Shown here piece after piece: positions 22,541 through 33,144 of a stretch of 64,000 nucleotides of DNA. A model generated the notes under the pieces. That model searched no databases. It saw only the letters and a list, made by a program, of their open reading frames with translations, and was not told the origin of the DNA. How positions within the stretch are numbered: position 1 is the first letter of the stretch; the number at the start of each line of letters is the position of its first letter. The DNA is from Dipteris shenzhenensis (Eukaryota > Polypodiophyta > Polypodiopsida > Gleicheniales), in assembly GCA_047967505.1 (NCBI GenBank), contig CM106541.1; one strand, given 5' to 3'. The translations under genes and the position numbers were made by a program.

Positions 22541-22929
22541 CACCCAGTCAGTGCCTTGTCACTATACAGTCACACCCTCTTCCAGGAACTCAAAAACACG
22601 GTTCTTAATAAATGTGCACTCTCTCTCTACTTTCTCTCTTTGCACCTATCTTGCACATTGAATTTTATCTTCCCTGTTATCCATAGCTGAGTGGATCTAA
22701 ATATATATTCCAAATCCACACTCAGCGACCTTCACTGCTACGAAGTAAATCTAGAAGATTCTCAGTAAAAGAAAATTTTATATTTACTTCTACCTCTCTC
22801 TACCTTCTCTCTACTCCTTTTTTAGTTTTTTGCCAAAAAGCCTCAGATTCTTCACAAAAACCCTGTCAAACTACACATGGGTCTTTCCAACTTCTCTTCT
22901 GTGTACAAATCTCTATTTACAGAATTATT
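22541..22929. other. No gene; 3' flank of gypsy pol remnant
   Basis: CT-rich runs (ctctctctactttctctcttt) and A/T-rich text. It would be the untranslated 3' part of the minus-strand gypsy element. No LTR recognised. Confidence 0.35.
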
Positions 22930-24659
22930 TTACACATCTTTAGCAACCCCATTTGTCTGTCGAGACATTTATGTCCAGCAATTGTACAAATAGTGATGTG
23001 ATATCTAAGTCTTCTTCTTTACTCTCTTCATCTTTCTGACACTCATTGCATGCTTCAAGGTCTTCTTCTTTTATGGCTTACATCAGACGAGCAAAGTATT
23101 TCTTCAACCTGATTCCATTTACTCTTCTTTTATGCCTCTTTCCATCCAAATCTATCAGTTGGTAGCTCCCATTTTAAAACTTTTTCTCCACTTTATACGG
23201 ACCCTCCCATTTTTTCTGGAAAGCAGTATGAAATGTACTATCTAGCTTACTGTTATATCGGAGAACAAGACTGCCTTCCTCAATCCCTTTTTCTTTCATC
23301 TTCTCATTTTCTACCTCCTGTCTCTTCATTTGCACTCTGGCATAGTGATCAAAAGCTAAATCTCTGTCCAACTGAATTGTCTGCAAGGCTAATAATCTCT
23401 CTCTGTAACAATCCACCGGCTCATACCCTTCTTTAGCCAAAAACTTCAAGGCTGGAATTTCCACATCCAGAGGCATGATTGCTTCTTTTCCATAAACCAA
23501 ATGGAATGGGGAAAACTGTATGCTAGACTTCACTGCAACCCTTTATGCCCATAACACATGGTTCATTTCTACATCCTAATTCTTCATATGGCTTTCTGTC
23601 ATCTTGGTCAGCATTAGCTTGAACTCTCCATTAAACTCCCATTAAATCTTTCATTTAATCCATTACATTGAGGGTGATAGGGTGTGACATACTTATGATT
23701 GATTTTTAGCCTCCTGCATAGTAAATCAATCACTTCCCTTGAAATCCAGGACCGTTATCTGATAGCAGCTCCAGTGGTACGCCAAATCTATAGCATATAT
23801 GCTCATATACAAAATTAGCAACTTCCTTACTGTCCACCTTTTTCACTGCCTTCACTTCAGCCCATTTTGATAGATAGTCCATAGCAGTAAGCATATAACA
23901 CTTCCCTCTAGCCATCCTGGGCAATGGTCCAATTGCATCTATACCCCATCTTTCAAAAATATCATACACCAGCATTATATTTCTCGGCTCCATTTTTAGA
24001 GTTCTTCTTCCCATTCTTTGACACTCATGGCAGGACTTACACCAGTTTTGTACATCTTTTTGTATAGATGGCCACACATAGCCCTCCAAACATATCTTTT
24101 CTAATGTAATCTTGAATGCATAATGACCTCCACAGGCTCCTTCATGATTTGCAGATAAGACATGATATATTTCCTCCCTCTAGGGAACTCTCCACAATAC
24201 TTGATCTGCTCCTTGCATATACAGTTCATCTCCAATCATCACATATTGCTTACTCTTCCTCATGAAATGATATTTTTGGGATTTCTTTAATTCTCCAAGA
24301 AAACATCTTGTAAGCAAGTAATCCACAATCTTTGACAAGTATTCTCTTCCTCTAAAGAGTGGCTCTTCAATCTTTGTAATCACTGGAATCCTGGTCAATC
24401 ACCTTCTGTATTAACACATGCACTTCCTGATTATCTTCCCTTTGCACATGCTGAATATTCCATGCTGTAAACTAATGTAGTAGCTTTTTAACTTTAGCCA
24501 AACACTCCTTCAATCTTGGATTTTTTACCCACCAACTCCCCAGGACTTGTTTTACTACTAACAGAGAATCTCCCTTAATTATGAGTTTCTGAATTTCCTG
24601 TTTTAGAGTAGCATGTAGGCCTTCAAACAGTGCTGCGTAAAGCTCTCTTTCTTTAGGCG

Positions 24660-24890
24660 TGCTGAAAATTACTCCTCTCTCCTGTTTCAACTCACTCCCT
24701 TCAGCCTTATTCAGTAGGCAGGCTCTCCTACTGACATGCAGCACTTTGCATGCCCTCTGGTGACTGTGGGACTGACATCCAGGGCCTCCACCACCTTGCT
24801 TCTGATCTGGGAGTGACACATTGCGTGGATTGAAGCTCCTTTTGACATGTGGCAGTCCACCAGTCATAGCCCACAATCCAGTCATATGCC
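24660..24890. repeat. Direct repeat of 22310-22540
   Basis: Partner copy, at the upstream edge of the archaeal-type RNase H of the minus-strand gypsy fragment; here the RNase H reading continues properly. Confidence 0.75.
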
Positions 24891-24896
24891 CTTGTA

Positions 24897-24943
24897 AAGT
24901 GGAGAGATATATAAGATCACAAATCTTATATATCTCTCCACTT
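24897..24943. repeat. Perfect 21-bp hairpin
   Basis: aagtggagagatatataagat, a 5-base loop (cacaa), then the exact complement. It lies precisely where the gypsy fragment ends, so it may mark a junction. Confidence 0.9.
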
Positions 24944-25189
24944 ATCAATAAGCCTGCACAATGCTTGATGGGATTCTTGAATGTCGTACATGGTGAGGTG
25001 GGGAAACTTCAATATAAAGGCTATGTACCAAGTGATCTTGCACGAAGTAGAACATATTTCTATGATTCATTTTATACCTTGCCCACTCAATCGAGGCAAC
25101 ATGGAAAGTTGGAACATATTTCTTTGCCTGTACTTGATAGTCTTGAGTGGCCACTGCTTGATATAGAAGTGATAGAGTCATAGAGGATC
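24944..25189 (+). other. Open frame of unknown origin
   Basis: The plus frame running to TAG at 25181-25183 contains GKLQYKGYVPSDLARSR and a Leu/Glu-rich tail; opposite frames are also open. I do not recognise it. It could be a captured exon piece next to the AT-rich block. Confidence 0.2.
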
Positions 25190-26537
25190 AAAATTTTAAT
25201 GATATTAAATGTACTTTGAAGCTTAGCACTGGTGCAAGAAATGTCCACTTAAGTTTGTTTGTTCCAATTGCATGCTTTGTTGATTTATTTTTTTATTGTA
25301 AACAATTGAGAAAAACTAGAACAAATTTTATGTGCAAATATATAGACGAAGCCTCACTTGATAATATGGCTTCCATATAGAACTCCGGGGAATATTTTTA
25401 CATGTAAGCTATTCTCAAAACTTATATATAATATAAGTTTTAAAGGCTAGTTTTGTATGTATATAATATATAGAACTCCAGGGAGTGTGGCCCTTGAATA
25501 GCTCACAACATCCAATTGCACGCATTCCTCAATGTGACATGTATCATGCTATTTACTAAGTTTTGAACAGAAATCCAATAGGAAAATGGAGTTTCATTAT
25601 TTTGACTATAAGCAATGCTTTCTTGCTTGTGTTCAACTCACATGATAGTCACACATACTATGCGTATTGGTCTAGGAATGTTTCAAGGCAATGAGATCTA
25701 GGAAGAATGAGGTTCAAACTAGCATCAGTGTAATCAATACAAATACACTGAACAATGAAGTTTGAATATCATAAATGAGAACTCAAAATTCATAGGTTCC
25801 ATCATGGTATAGTAATAATCAATATGGATACTAAGATATACTATAACATATATCTAAAGTATGGGACCTAACTCAAAATTCATAGGTTCGATCACTTATA
25901 TATTATAATTGAATAATAAATATATGTACAATAGTAAACATTTAGTATTTAATTATTTGTAGTGATATTAAGTTATATCTTGATACTATAAGTATATTAT
26001 TTTGTAATAGATATATCTTATAGTTATTTCATATTCATATAAATATGTAATATTTATAACTTATATGACCTACTATAAACGTGAGCCATAACTTTCATGT
26101 AATATCTTATTTATTATTTGTATAAATATCTAATAACAAATAATGTTTAATAAATAATAAATATAAGTTATATAAGTATATCTTAGTATATCATCACTCT
26201 TAGTATATGGATACTAAGATATATGTTCATATGCTACTAAATGAATACTCTAAATTTAACTATAACATATATCTATATGTTATAGTTAAATTTATATACA
26301 TAGGAATATAGTTGCAGTATGTATAAAATGTATGATCCAACTTTATACATGCGTTAAAAAATGATACATTATTTGTTGGATATCTCCGGGGAAAAATGAT
26401 ATAACACACGTTCCTGCTATGGCTTCAATTTTGAACTATTGGAAATACCACTTTCTTGCTATTGAACATACTGTATATGCGGTCTAGTTCATACTATTGG
26501 TCTAGGAACTCATGCGTGACACGTAAGGTATTGATTT
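25190..26537. repeat. AT-rich foldback-like block, left part
   Basis: Very AT-rich, full of tatat and taagat runs with short inverted pairs. Positions about 26430-26485 (caattttgaact ... actgtatatgcggtct) match 37885-37945 directly. The next 55 bp match 37977-38029 in reverse. The block therefore belongs with 36440-40990, and nested retrotransposons now separate the two. Confidence 0.6.
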
Positions 26538-26552
26538 GAGCTTGAGGGGGAG
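26538..26552 (+). promoter_or_regulatory. Copia C polypurine tract
   Basis: gagcttgagggggag abuts the following LTR. It is nearly identical to the tracts of Copia A and B but on the plus strand. Confidence 0.75.
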
Positions 26553-26848
26553 TGTTGAGATATCAAGCTCTACCCCTGATGTATATCTTGGGTGACTATC
26601 ATTTATGTCACCATCTTGTGTTAGGTATACTTGTGGCATAGTTAGATAGCCACGTATGTTTGAATTGGTTTCACATATGAACCGTGTATTCTAGGGTTAC
26701 ACATATAGTGTATACCCATCTTTCATTGTATTATTGTTGTGTGCAAAAGTGAAGATAAGCTTCAGCCTCCAACCTTGTGTCCTCTCTCTTTTGTGTGTTG
26801 TGAAGAAAGCTACAATCGATCTCCTACCTCTCTCCCTCATTGTTTACA
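26553..26848 (+). repeat. Copia C 3' LTR, orphan
   Basis: Starts tgttgagatatcaagct and ends ccctcattgtttaca (TG...CA). In element sense it aligns with the Copia A and B LTRs at both ends (TGTTGAGATATC..., CAGCCTCCA, CTCCT...CTCTCCC). Only the LTR and tract remain; upstream is the AT-rich block and no primer-binding site follows. Confidence 0.7.
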
Positions 26849-27283
26849 TGATCATCATCATCCTCCAATTCATTACCACTAGATGCATACCAACTGCTCA
26901 TCTCATAAAAAATGGCATCCCTGCTCACTCTAAACTCACCTGTAATAGGGTTATAGCAACGATATCATTTCTATTCCAAAGAATATACAATGAAGATACA
27001 TTTTTCAGCCTTTGGGTCAAGCTTCTTCTGCAACTCATCTAGCACATGAACATATGCAATACAGCCAAACACTTTCAAGTGTGACACATTAAGCTTCTTA
27101 CTTATAAACCGTTCTTCAAGGGTCATTCCATGAATTGCAGTTGTGGGGGCTCTATTCATAATATATACAAAAATATGAATAGCTTCAGACCAAAAATGCT
27201 TAGGCATACTCTTTTTAGCCATCAAGGCCCATGCAACTTCTGCAATATGCCTGTTTTTCCTTTCTACAATGCCATTTTGTTGT
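26849..27283 (-). pseudogene. Copia D integrase fragment
   Basis: Minus-strand fragment of copia integrase C-terminal to the catalytic core. It contains HFWSEAIHIFVYIMNRAPT, AIHGMTLEERF, HLKVFGCIAYVHV and RCYNPITGEF, aligning along its length with Copia B at about 58840-59260. Upstream coding should lie to the right, but the reading is cut exactly where gypsy C begins (27284), and I find no continuation beyond gypsy C. In-frame TAGs occur near the RCYNP part. Confidence 0.8.
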
Positions 27284-27688
27284 TGTTAGGCCTTAAATGT
27301 ACACCTAGGACCTAGAACTTAAAATACATTTTGAACCATAGTTATATTGTGTGATCTGAAAGGGTGCATATGAATGGTTGTACCTGTTTTTGTAAGAAGA
27401 GGGCTGTGAGCCTATTTTTGTAAGAATCACGTGTACGTAATGAAGTAGATGAAAAACAGCAATTTCAATACAGATACGCTTTCCTCTGTTTTCATGTCTT
27501 TTGAGAAAATATTTGTTCCGTAATAAAATAGAGCATTTATCATTTGATAAGATGTGTTGAATATCTTGAAACATGACACTGTGAGAATTGAAGATTAGAT
27601 GTTACATGAAATCTGTTTGAAGTTAAGACAGAAGTTGCGAGAATGATAATCTATTTAAGGGGATTAGGGATTAAATAACACCCTAACA
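27284..27688 (+). repeat. Gypsy C 5' LTR
   Basis: 405 bp from tgttaggccttaaatgtacacc to ccctaaca. Its first ~290 bp match 35393-35681. Confidence 0.85.
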
Positions 27689-27689
27689 C

Positions 27690-27704
27690 TTGGCGATCGT
27701 GCCA
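27690..27704 (+). promoter_or_regulatory. Gypsy C probable primer-binding site
   Basis: ttggcgatcgtgcca directly after the LTR end. It resembles the TTGGCGCCGTTGCC class of plant gypsy sites but diverges in the middle, so the tRNA cannot be named safely. Confidence 0.5.
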
Positions 27705-27795
27705 ATACTCTTTGGGACACGGGCAAAGACAGACACGGGTATGTAGCATAGGCTACAGATATGGAAAAGATAGAGCAACTGCTACCCCCTAAGCA

Positions 27796-28560
27796 ATGGA
27801 CATATGGTTGCAAGATTTTGTTAATCAAAAAACAGAAACGCAAGAATGCGAAGAATTTGCAGTAGACTCAGAATTAGATTCTGAGTCAGAGTCCGATATA
27901 AATTCAGAGGAGAGTGATGATAGCTCATCTGACTCAAACTCAGACAGTGAAACAGATGATTCAGATGCAAAAGATAAAAAGAAGAAAAAGAAGACGAAAG
28001 CAAAGAAGGAGAAAAGAAAAGGTAAGGAGAAGGAAAAGAGGGACAGGAAAAAGAAAGGGAAAGAAATTGAGGGAGATACAAACTTGAATAAGCAGATAGT
28101 TGCCACATTGAAGAGCATGGGCATGTCTTTACCACAACAGAAGGAAAGACCATTCTATCAGATTTGTCAGAAAACAGGCCATGTAGATAGTTATTGTTGG
28201 TACAATCCCAACAATAGGGCAAATCCAGGACAAATTGCATCTAGAGTTAACCAACCAGTAGCTAATCTAGTTGCTACTGATACAAATAGGAATAGGGGAG
28301 GACCATCAAGGAGATTCCAACCAAGGAATAACTGGGGCCCACTACCACCACCACCACCATAGGGAGGATGTAATATGAATGATGATCCATGTACTTATTG
28401 TGGGGAGTTGAATCATAGGCAAGGCCCAAATTGTCCTCTTTGGTCTAAACATAGGAATGAAAGGGGTATTCCTATTGTTAGATTCAATGATAATCAAAGA
28501 TAGCCAGTTCAGAATACACATCAACAAAGTAGACCTCACAAGCAAATGTTGTTCTAGTAG
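27796..28560 (+). pseudogene. Gypsy C gag remnant with two zinc knuckles
   Basis: Open from ATG 27796 to TAG at 28360-28362. It starts with an acidic Ser/Asp/Glu tract (residues ~20-60), then a long Lys/Arg/Glu tract (~60-95). A first knuckle reads CQKTGHVDSYCW (residues ~126-137), and a proline run comes right before the stop. Reading on past TAG, a second knuckle CTYCGELNHRQGPNC appears near 28395-28440, so the TAG interrupts what was one protein. The usual gag capsid domain before the acidic tract is missing, so the 5' part of gag is deleted. Confidence 0.7.
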
Positions 28561-28832
28561 AAGAACAGGATGTGGCATTTGCATCTGAAATTAAAGAGCA
28601 ATAGGAGAAAGATTTTGGTGTTATGCATGTGCAATGTGATTGTGCACACTGTACACAGAAGGAAGGAGTTTTAAAAGAACAGGTTACTGTGTTGGCAGTA
28701 ACAAGATCAGGAAAATAGTATCAAACAGGAAAGAGAGTGGAAGATAAAGTGATGAAAGATCCTAAAGTTTGGGAGGAGCAAAAGAAAGTAAGACAGGGAT
28801 GCGTTAAGGAGATTCAAAAGTTTTAGAAGAAT

Positions 28833-30104
28833 GTGGTCTCAAAACGGGATTTATTGCCTTTACCTCTGTTATCTCAAAAGGAGGAGAACTTAGGCAATAC
28901 AGATAAAGAAGAACAGGGCAAGAGTATTAATCTCCTAACAAAAACAATGATCAGTCTGGATCAAATTCTGAGCTTAGTACCAGAATTTAAGAGACAGATT
29001 TTGCATAAGTTAGTAGTGGAAGATGGTGTACAACAAGAACCAGAAATTTGTAGTGTACAACCAGAAGATGTTGACTACAGGGTACCCAAAATACATGTTA
29101 AGTATCAAGAAGAGGAGATAATAGGAGCATTAGTGGATGGAGGTTCTGGAGTTAACATTTTACTAGAATTTATGTATAAAATGTTGAAATTGACAGAACT
29201 AGAAGAAGCTCCTTTTCAATTGAAGATGGCTGATCAAAGGAGGATCCAACCTTTGGGCATACTTAGAAATCAGGAAATAAATATTTCAGGTTTGTCATTT
29301 TTCACTAATTTTGTGGTTCTTAAGATGGATGAAGGAGACAGTCCCTATCCTTTATTGCTGGGAAGACCTTGGCTAAAGACAGCTAGAGTTAAGCAAGATT
29401 GGGGAGCACAAAGGATCACAATCAAAAAGGGCAAGAAGAAGATGAAGTTGCACATGGTGTCAACAGAAATTCTACCCAAAAGTGCTAGAGCTTTGTATGC
29501 TCAAGGCATTAACATGGTGGATGAAATAGGAGATGATGAGGAGGATGAGTTTCTTAAAGTTAATAGTTCAGTGGTTCCAGTCTTTGAAATTGATGTGGAA
29601 AAAATTGTGGATCAGTACAAATCCAAGAGAAAACATGATAGTTTGGTGCAACAGGAAGAAACAGTGGAAGAGCAAGAAGAAGAACAACAGGAGGAATCTT
29701 TGATGTCAGAACAGGATCAAAATTTTCATATTCAACAGATTTTAAAGGCTGAGCAATATTTTGAGGAGCATTTGTCTAAATTATCAAGAGTTAAGGAAGA
29801 TGACTTACAGGAGCTAAATTTGGGTACAGAACAGGAGACAAAGACAGTAAAAATCAGTGTACATGTGGAAGGTCAGTTTAAACAGGACCTAACTGATCTA
29901 TTACAAGAGTTTAAGGACATATTTGCATGGAAGTATACACATATGAAAGGAGTAGATCCAAGGTTTTGCATGCACAAGATCAATTTGAAGAAAGATGTTG
30001 TTCCTGTTGTATCTCAAAGATACAGAATGAATCCTAATTATGCCAAATCTATGAAGGAGGAGTTGGATAAAATTGTTGAAAGTTGGATTCATTTACCCCA
30101 TTGA
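28833..30104 (+). pseudogene. Gypsy C protease and start of reverse transcriptase
   Basis: A 423-codon frame. Residues ~75-200 form a retropepsin-like domain: YQEEEIIGALVDGGSGVNIL, later GILRNQEINISG and YPLLLGRPWL. The catalytic Asp is codon 29136-29138, but the triad reads D-G-G rather than the usual D-T/S-G. Residues ~205-330 are an acidic, Gln/Glu-rich linker. The end enters reverse transcriptase (FAWKYTHMKGVDPRF, MHKINLKK, QRYRMNPNYAKSMKEELDKI). A single-base frameshift in an A run at about 30068-30073 ends it, and the reading continues in the next frame. Confidence 0.85.
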
Positions 30105-31047
30105 GCAGGTTACATGGTTATCACCTATTGTGATAGTTCCCAAGAAAAATGGAAAGCTGAGAATCTGTGTTGATTACAGAAAATTGAATGCAGCAACAGA
30201 AACAGATCCATTTCCACTACCTTTTCAAGACACACTGTTAGATGCAGTTGCAGGTCATCAAATGTATAGCTTTCTTGATGGTTTTAGTGGATATAATCAA
30301 ATTTTGATGGCTCCTGAAGATAGAGACAAGACAGCCTTTGTGACAGAATGGGGGGTTTATGCTAGTAATGTAATGACATTTGGCCTCAAAAATGCTCCAC
30401 CTACTTTTCAAAAATGGGTACAGGAGGTATTTGCCCCATTCTTGATGACATTCATGAGAGTGTTTTTGGATGATTTCAGTGTGTTTGGAAGGATGTCTGA
30501 ACATTTGCTCCATCTCAGATTATGCTTTCAGAGATGTAGGATGTCAAGGCTAAGTCTAAATCCATCAAAATGTGCTTTTGCTATGAGAAGAGGTGTTTTG
30601 CTAGGGCATATCATATCTCAAGAGGCAATGCAGGTTGATCCAAGGAAAGTGGAGGTGATACAAAATGCCAAACCACCTAGAAACCTGAAGGAGCAGGCTA
30701 GGTTCATTGGACAGATTAAATGGCATAACATATTTTTGAGATACTTGTCACATGTGTATGTTCCTTTGGCAAAGTTGACAAAGAACGGTGCCAAATTTGT
30801 GTGGTTGGAAGAACATCAAAAGGCATTTAGAATATTGAAACAGATGATGCAGGTCACACCTGTCCTCCAACCACCTGACTGGACATTACCATTTCACATC
30901 TTTGTGGACGCTTCTGACAAGGCAGTGGGAGCAGCATTGATGCAAGAGAAACAGTCTGGATGGTTTAGACCAGTATATTATGCTAGCAAGGTCCTGACAG
31001 CAGTAGAAGGAAATATTCTGTTACAGAAAGGGAGTGTTTGGGACTAA
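30073..31047 (+). pseudogene. Gypsy C reverse transcriptase and RNase H, first part
   Basis: Continues the previous frame after a shift. It has PIVIVPKKNGKLRICVDYRK, YSFLDGFSGYNQI, TFGLKNAPPTFQ and the catalytic FLDD at 30463-30474. The thumb and connection follow, then RNase H starts with FHIFVDASDKAVGAALMQE and VYYASKVL. The frame ends after a second shift near 31020-31040. The catalytic motifs are all intact; only the shifts disable it. Confidence 0.9.
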
Positions 31048-31236
31048 TTTTTGTTTTGAAAAAGTTTAGGCACTATTTGTTGGGCAACACTATTACCATT
31101 CATGTTGATCACCAAGCAATAATTTATTTGGTTAATAAAGATCAGCCAACAGGAAGAATTGCTAGATGGATTTTGCTATTACAGGAGTTTGACTACTCTA
31201 TCAGGCATGGGCCAGGGAGAGAGCATGCCATTTTGT
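31038..31236 (+). pseudogene. Gypsy C RNase H, last part
   Basis: In the shifted frame: [43 protein letters not shown], then GREHAI, the standard end of gypsy RNase H. The expected A-D-x-L-S-R continuation is not here: it is on the other strand at about 31800, the far end of the inverted segment. Confidence 0.85.
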
Positions 31237-31815
31237 ATAATAATCTGTGGCTACTAAAATGTATCTGTTTCCTGTCATTTTTGCTGCTGGCTTAAAAGGA
31301 CCCATGAAGTCTATTCCCCATTTTTGAAATGGATCTAATGGCAAGACAGGGTTATGTGACATCCTATCTGCATTTTTAGGATAACCATCTCTTTGGCATT
31401 GAAGACATCGTTTTACCATCTGATATGCATCTTTTATAACTGTAGGCCACCAAAGCCCTGATTGGAATATTTTCCTGCTTGTTATTTGTCCTGAAAAATG
31501 ACCTCCTGCATTACCTGCATGAGCTTCTCTCAACACTACCTTCTGTTCATGATTAGGCACACACCTCCTGATAATGTCATCCACTCCTCTTTTATACAGG
31601 TAACCAGCAATTACCAAATAAGGCTTACTTTTAAGAGCTAACCTTCTTCTGTAATCTTTATCCATACCATCAAGAAATACTCCATCTTGTAAATAATTCA
31701 ACATTTGATCATACCAATTATCAAAAAATTCTGTTTGGACATGAAACAAATCTGCATCAGGTAAATTATCATCAATTCCTTCTGGTGGGTCTCTTGTATC
31801 CAACCTGCTCATAGC
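31237..31815 (-). pseudogene. Gypsy C integrase N-terminal half, inverted
   Basis: One clean minus-strand frame inside a plus-strand element. It begins [15 protein letters not shown] (which belongs right after RNase H). It continues through the integrase H2C2 finger ([19 protein letters not shown]) and [11 protein letters not shown], to the first half of the catalytic core at VATDYYTKW. It then meets the RNase H end at 31236. The second half of the core resumes on the plus strand at 31818. So about 580 bp were flipped after the element was built. No stop codon interrupts this segment. Confidence 0.9.
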
Positions 31816-31817
31816 AT

Positions 31818-32379
31818 TGAGAGATAATAAAGAATTAGTGTGGCAAAATTTTTTTATAATAACATCATTACAAGGTTTGGATGTCCAATTGAACTGGTAT
31901 CAGATCAGGGAGTACATTTCCTAAACAAGGTGATCAAGTTGTTGACGGAGACTCACATGATAAGTCATAAAAAATCATCTACATACTACCCTCAAGCTAA
32001 TGGCCTAGCAGAGAGTAGTAACAAGATTTTGGTGAAGATTTTAAAAAAGACAGTTTCAAAAAATAGGAAGGATTGGGATACCAAATTGAATTCTACCTTG
32101 TGGGCATTCAGAATAGCTTTCAAAGTTAGTACAGGTTTGACACCTTTCAAATTAGTCTATGGATTGGAAGCTGTGGTGCCTATGGAGTTTGTTACACCAT
32201 CATTGAGGATTGCAGTAACTGAAAGGTTTCTACCAAAGGAATCTTTGCGAAATAGGGTGGAAGAATTGTTGAGTTTAGAAGAGGATAGAATTCAAAGTTC
32301 TTATATTGCTTCAGTAGTTAGGAACAAGAGAACAGCATGGGTAAATAGGCACATAAAACAGAAGATTTTTAAAGAATAG
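31818..32379 (+). pseudogene. Gypsy C integrase core, second half
   Basis: Begins ALRDN just right of the inversion point. After a small frameshift it runs [20 protein letters not shown], then YYPQANGLAESSNKIL (with the catalytic Glu) and WDTKLNSTLWAFRIAF, GLTPFKLVYGLEAVVP. It ends at a TAG (32377-32379) a few codons before the C-terminal domain. Confidence 0.88.
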
Positions 32380-32385
32380 GATTTA

Positions 32386-33144
32386 GTGCTTGTTTACAAA
32401 TCTAAACTTGGAAAACATCTTGGTAAGCTGAGGCTTAGATATATTGGTCCTTTCAGAATAGCCAAATATTTGGGCCAAGGCACATTTCAGTTAATGGATA
32501 TGCAAGGTCATGAAGTGTTTAAGCCCATTAATGGATTTGAATTTTTTGAGGAAAATGATGTGGTGCCAATAAATTTATGTTTGGCCACAAGTGTGCAAGC
32601 CTCAAATTTAAATGATGAGAAGGGGATTCTCATAATTGGCGATGTAAGTCAGAATCTCATTATAAAAGTGACTTGCGATTCTAATGATTTTGCATGTGTG
32701 AGAAGTCTTATCAACTTTTTGCATGAATATTTCATTGTTAAGTGGAGATCACACACTTGTGCTTCGCAAAAAGACAACCTTAGAACTGCAACTCGGCATT
32801 TATCTTTCTCGGCAATGAGGACGGCCACGGGTACACCTGCAAGTGGTAAGGGGAAGGAAATTTCACTTGTGCGACGATCTTGCATAGGTAAACCGGTAGC
32901 AGTCGCTGTTGATTCAGATTTTTCTTCTGATGAGGATGAAACTTACGAGATGAAGCCAAGAGCAATGAAAATGCTTGCAACAAACCTCATGCATCTGATG
33001 ATAGATTTTCAAATGCATCTAGATGTGGAGATAGCAGAGAATATTGACTGGTTGAAAGAATTGGGTTTGCATGACTTTGCGCAGTTGCCTTGGGAAAGAT
33101 ATACACAAAATATCTATGGCCCAACACAATTGAGTGTGTTGTAG
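32386..33144 (+). pseudogene. Gypsy C integrase C-terminus and start of extra ORF
   Basis: Residues ~1-65 (LVYKSKLGKHLGKLRLRYIG, PFRIAKYL, GTFQLMDMQG) are the usual integrase C-terminal domain. The frame then runs on without stop through about 70 residues of unclear nature. From about 32806 (MRTATGTPASGKGKE) it has the look of a new protein with a Ser/Asp/Glu patch (DSDFSSDEDETYE) and YTQNIYGPTQ before TAG. No chromodomain signature is evident. Confidence 0.75.

Larger units (their letters stand above)
22930..24948 (-). pseudogene. Ty3/gypsy pol fragment (archaeal-type RNase H + integrase)
   Basis: Minus-strand fragment in gypsy order. From about 24690 down is an RNase H domain with ERGVIFSTP, then IIKGDSLLVVKQVLGSW and NPRLKECL. 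This is the pattern of the additional archaeal-type RNase H found in Tat-lineage gypsy elements. The H2C2 integrase zinc finger follows at about 24180-24000 (HEGACGGHY ... CKSCHECQRMG). The core has WGIDAIGPLPR, MDYLSKWAEV and LSDNGPGFQGK at about 23960-23735. After frame breaks the C-terminal part continues at 23533-23174 with FHLVYGKEAIMPLDVEIP and KKWEGPYKV. The last readable codon is near 22930. Protease and reverse transcriptase are missing. Frame interruptions are few, mostly TAG. Confidence 0.82.

Noticed and set aside
27821-28240. Minus-strand frames rich in Phe/Leu/Ser over the gypsy C gag
   Set aside because: Opposite strand of the Lys/Glu/Ser-rich gag tract; composition artefact.
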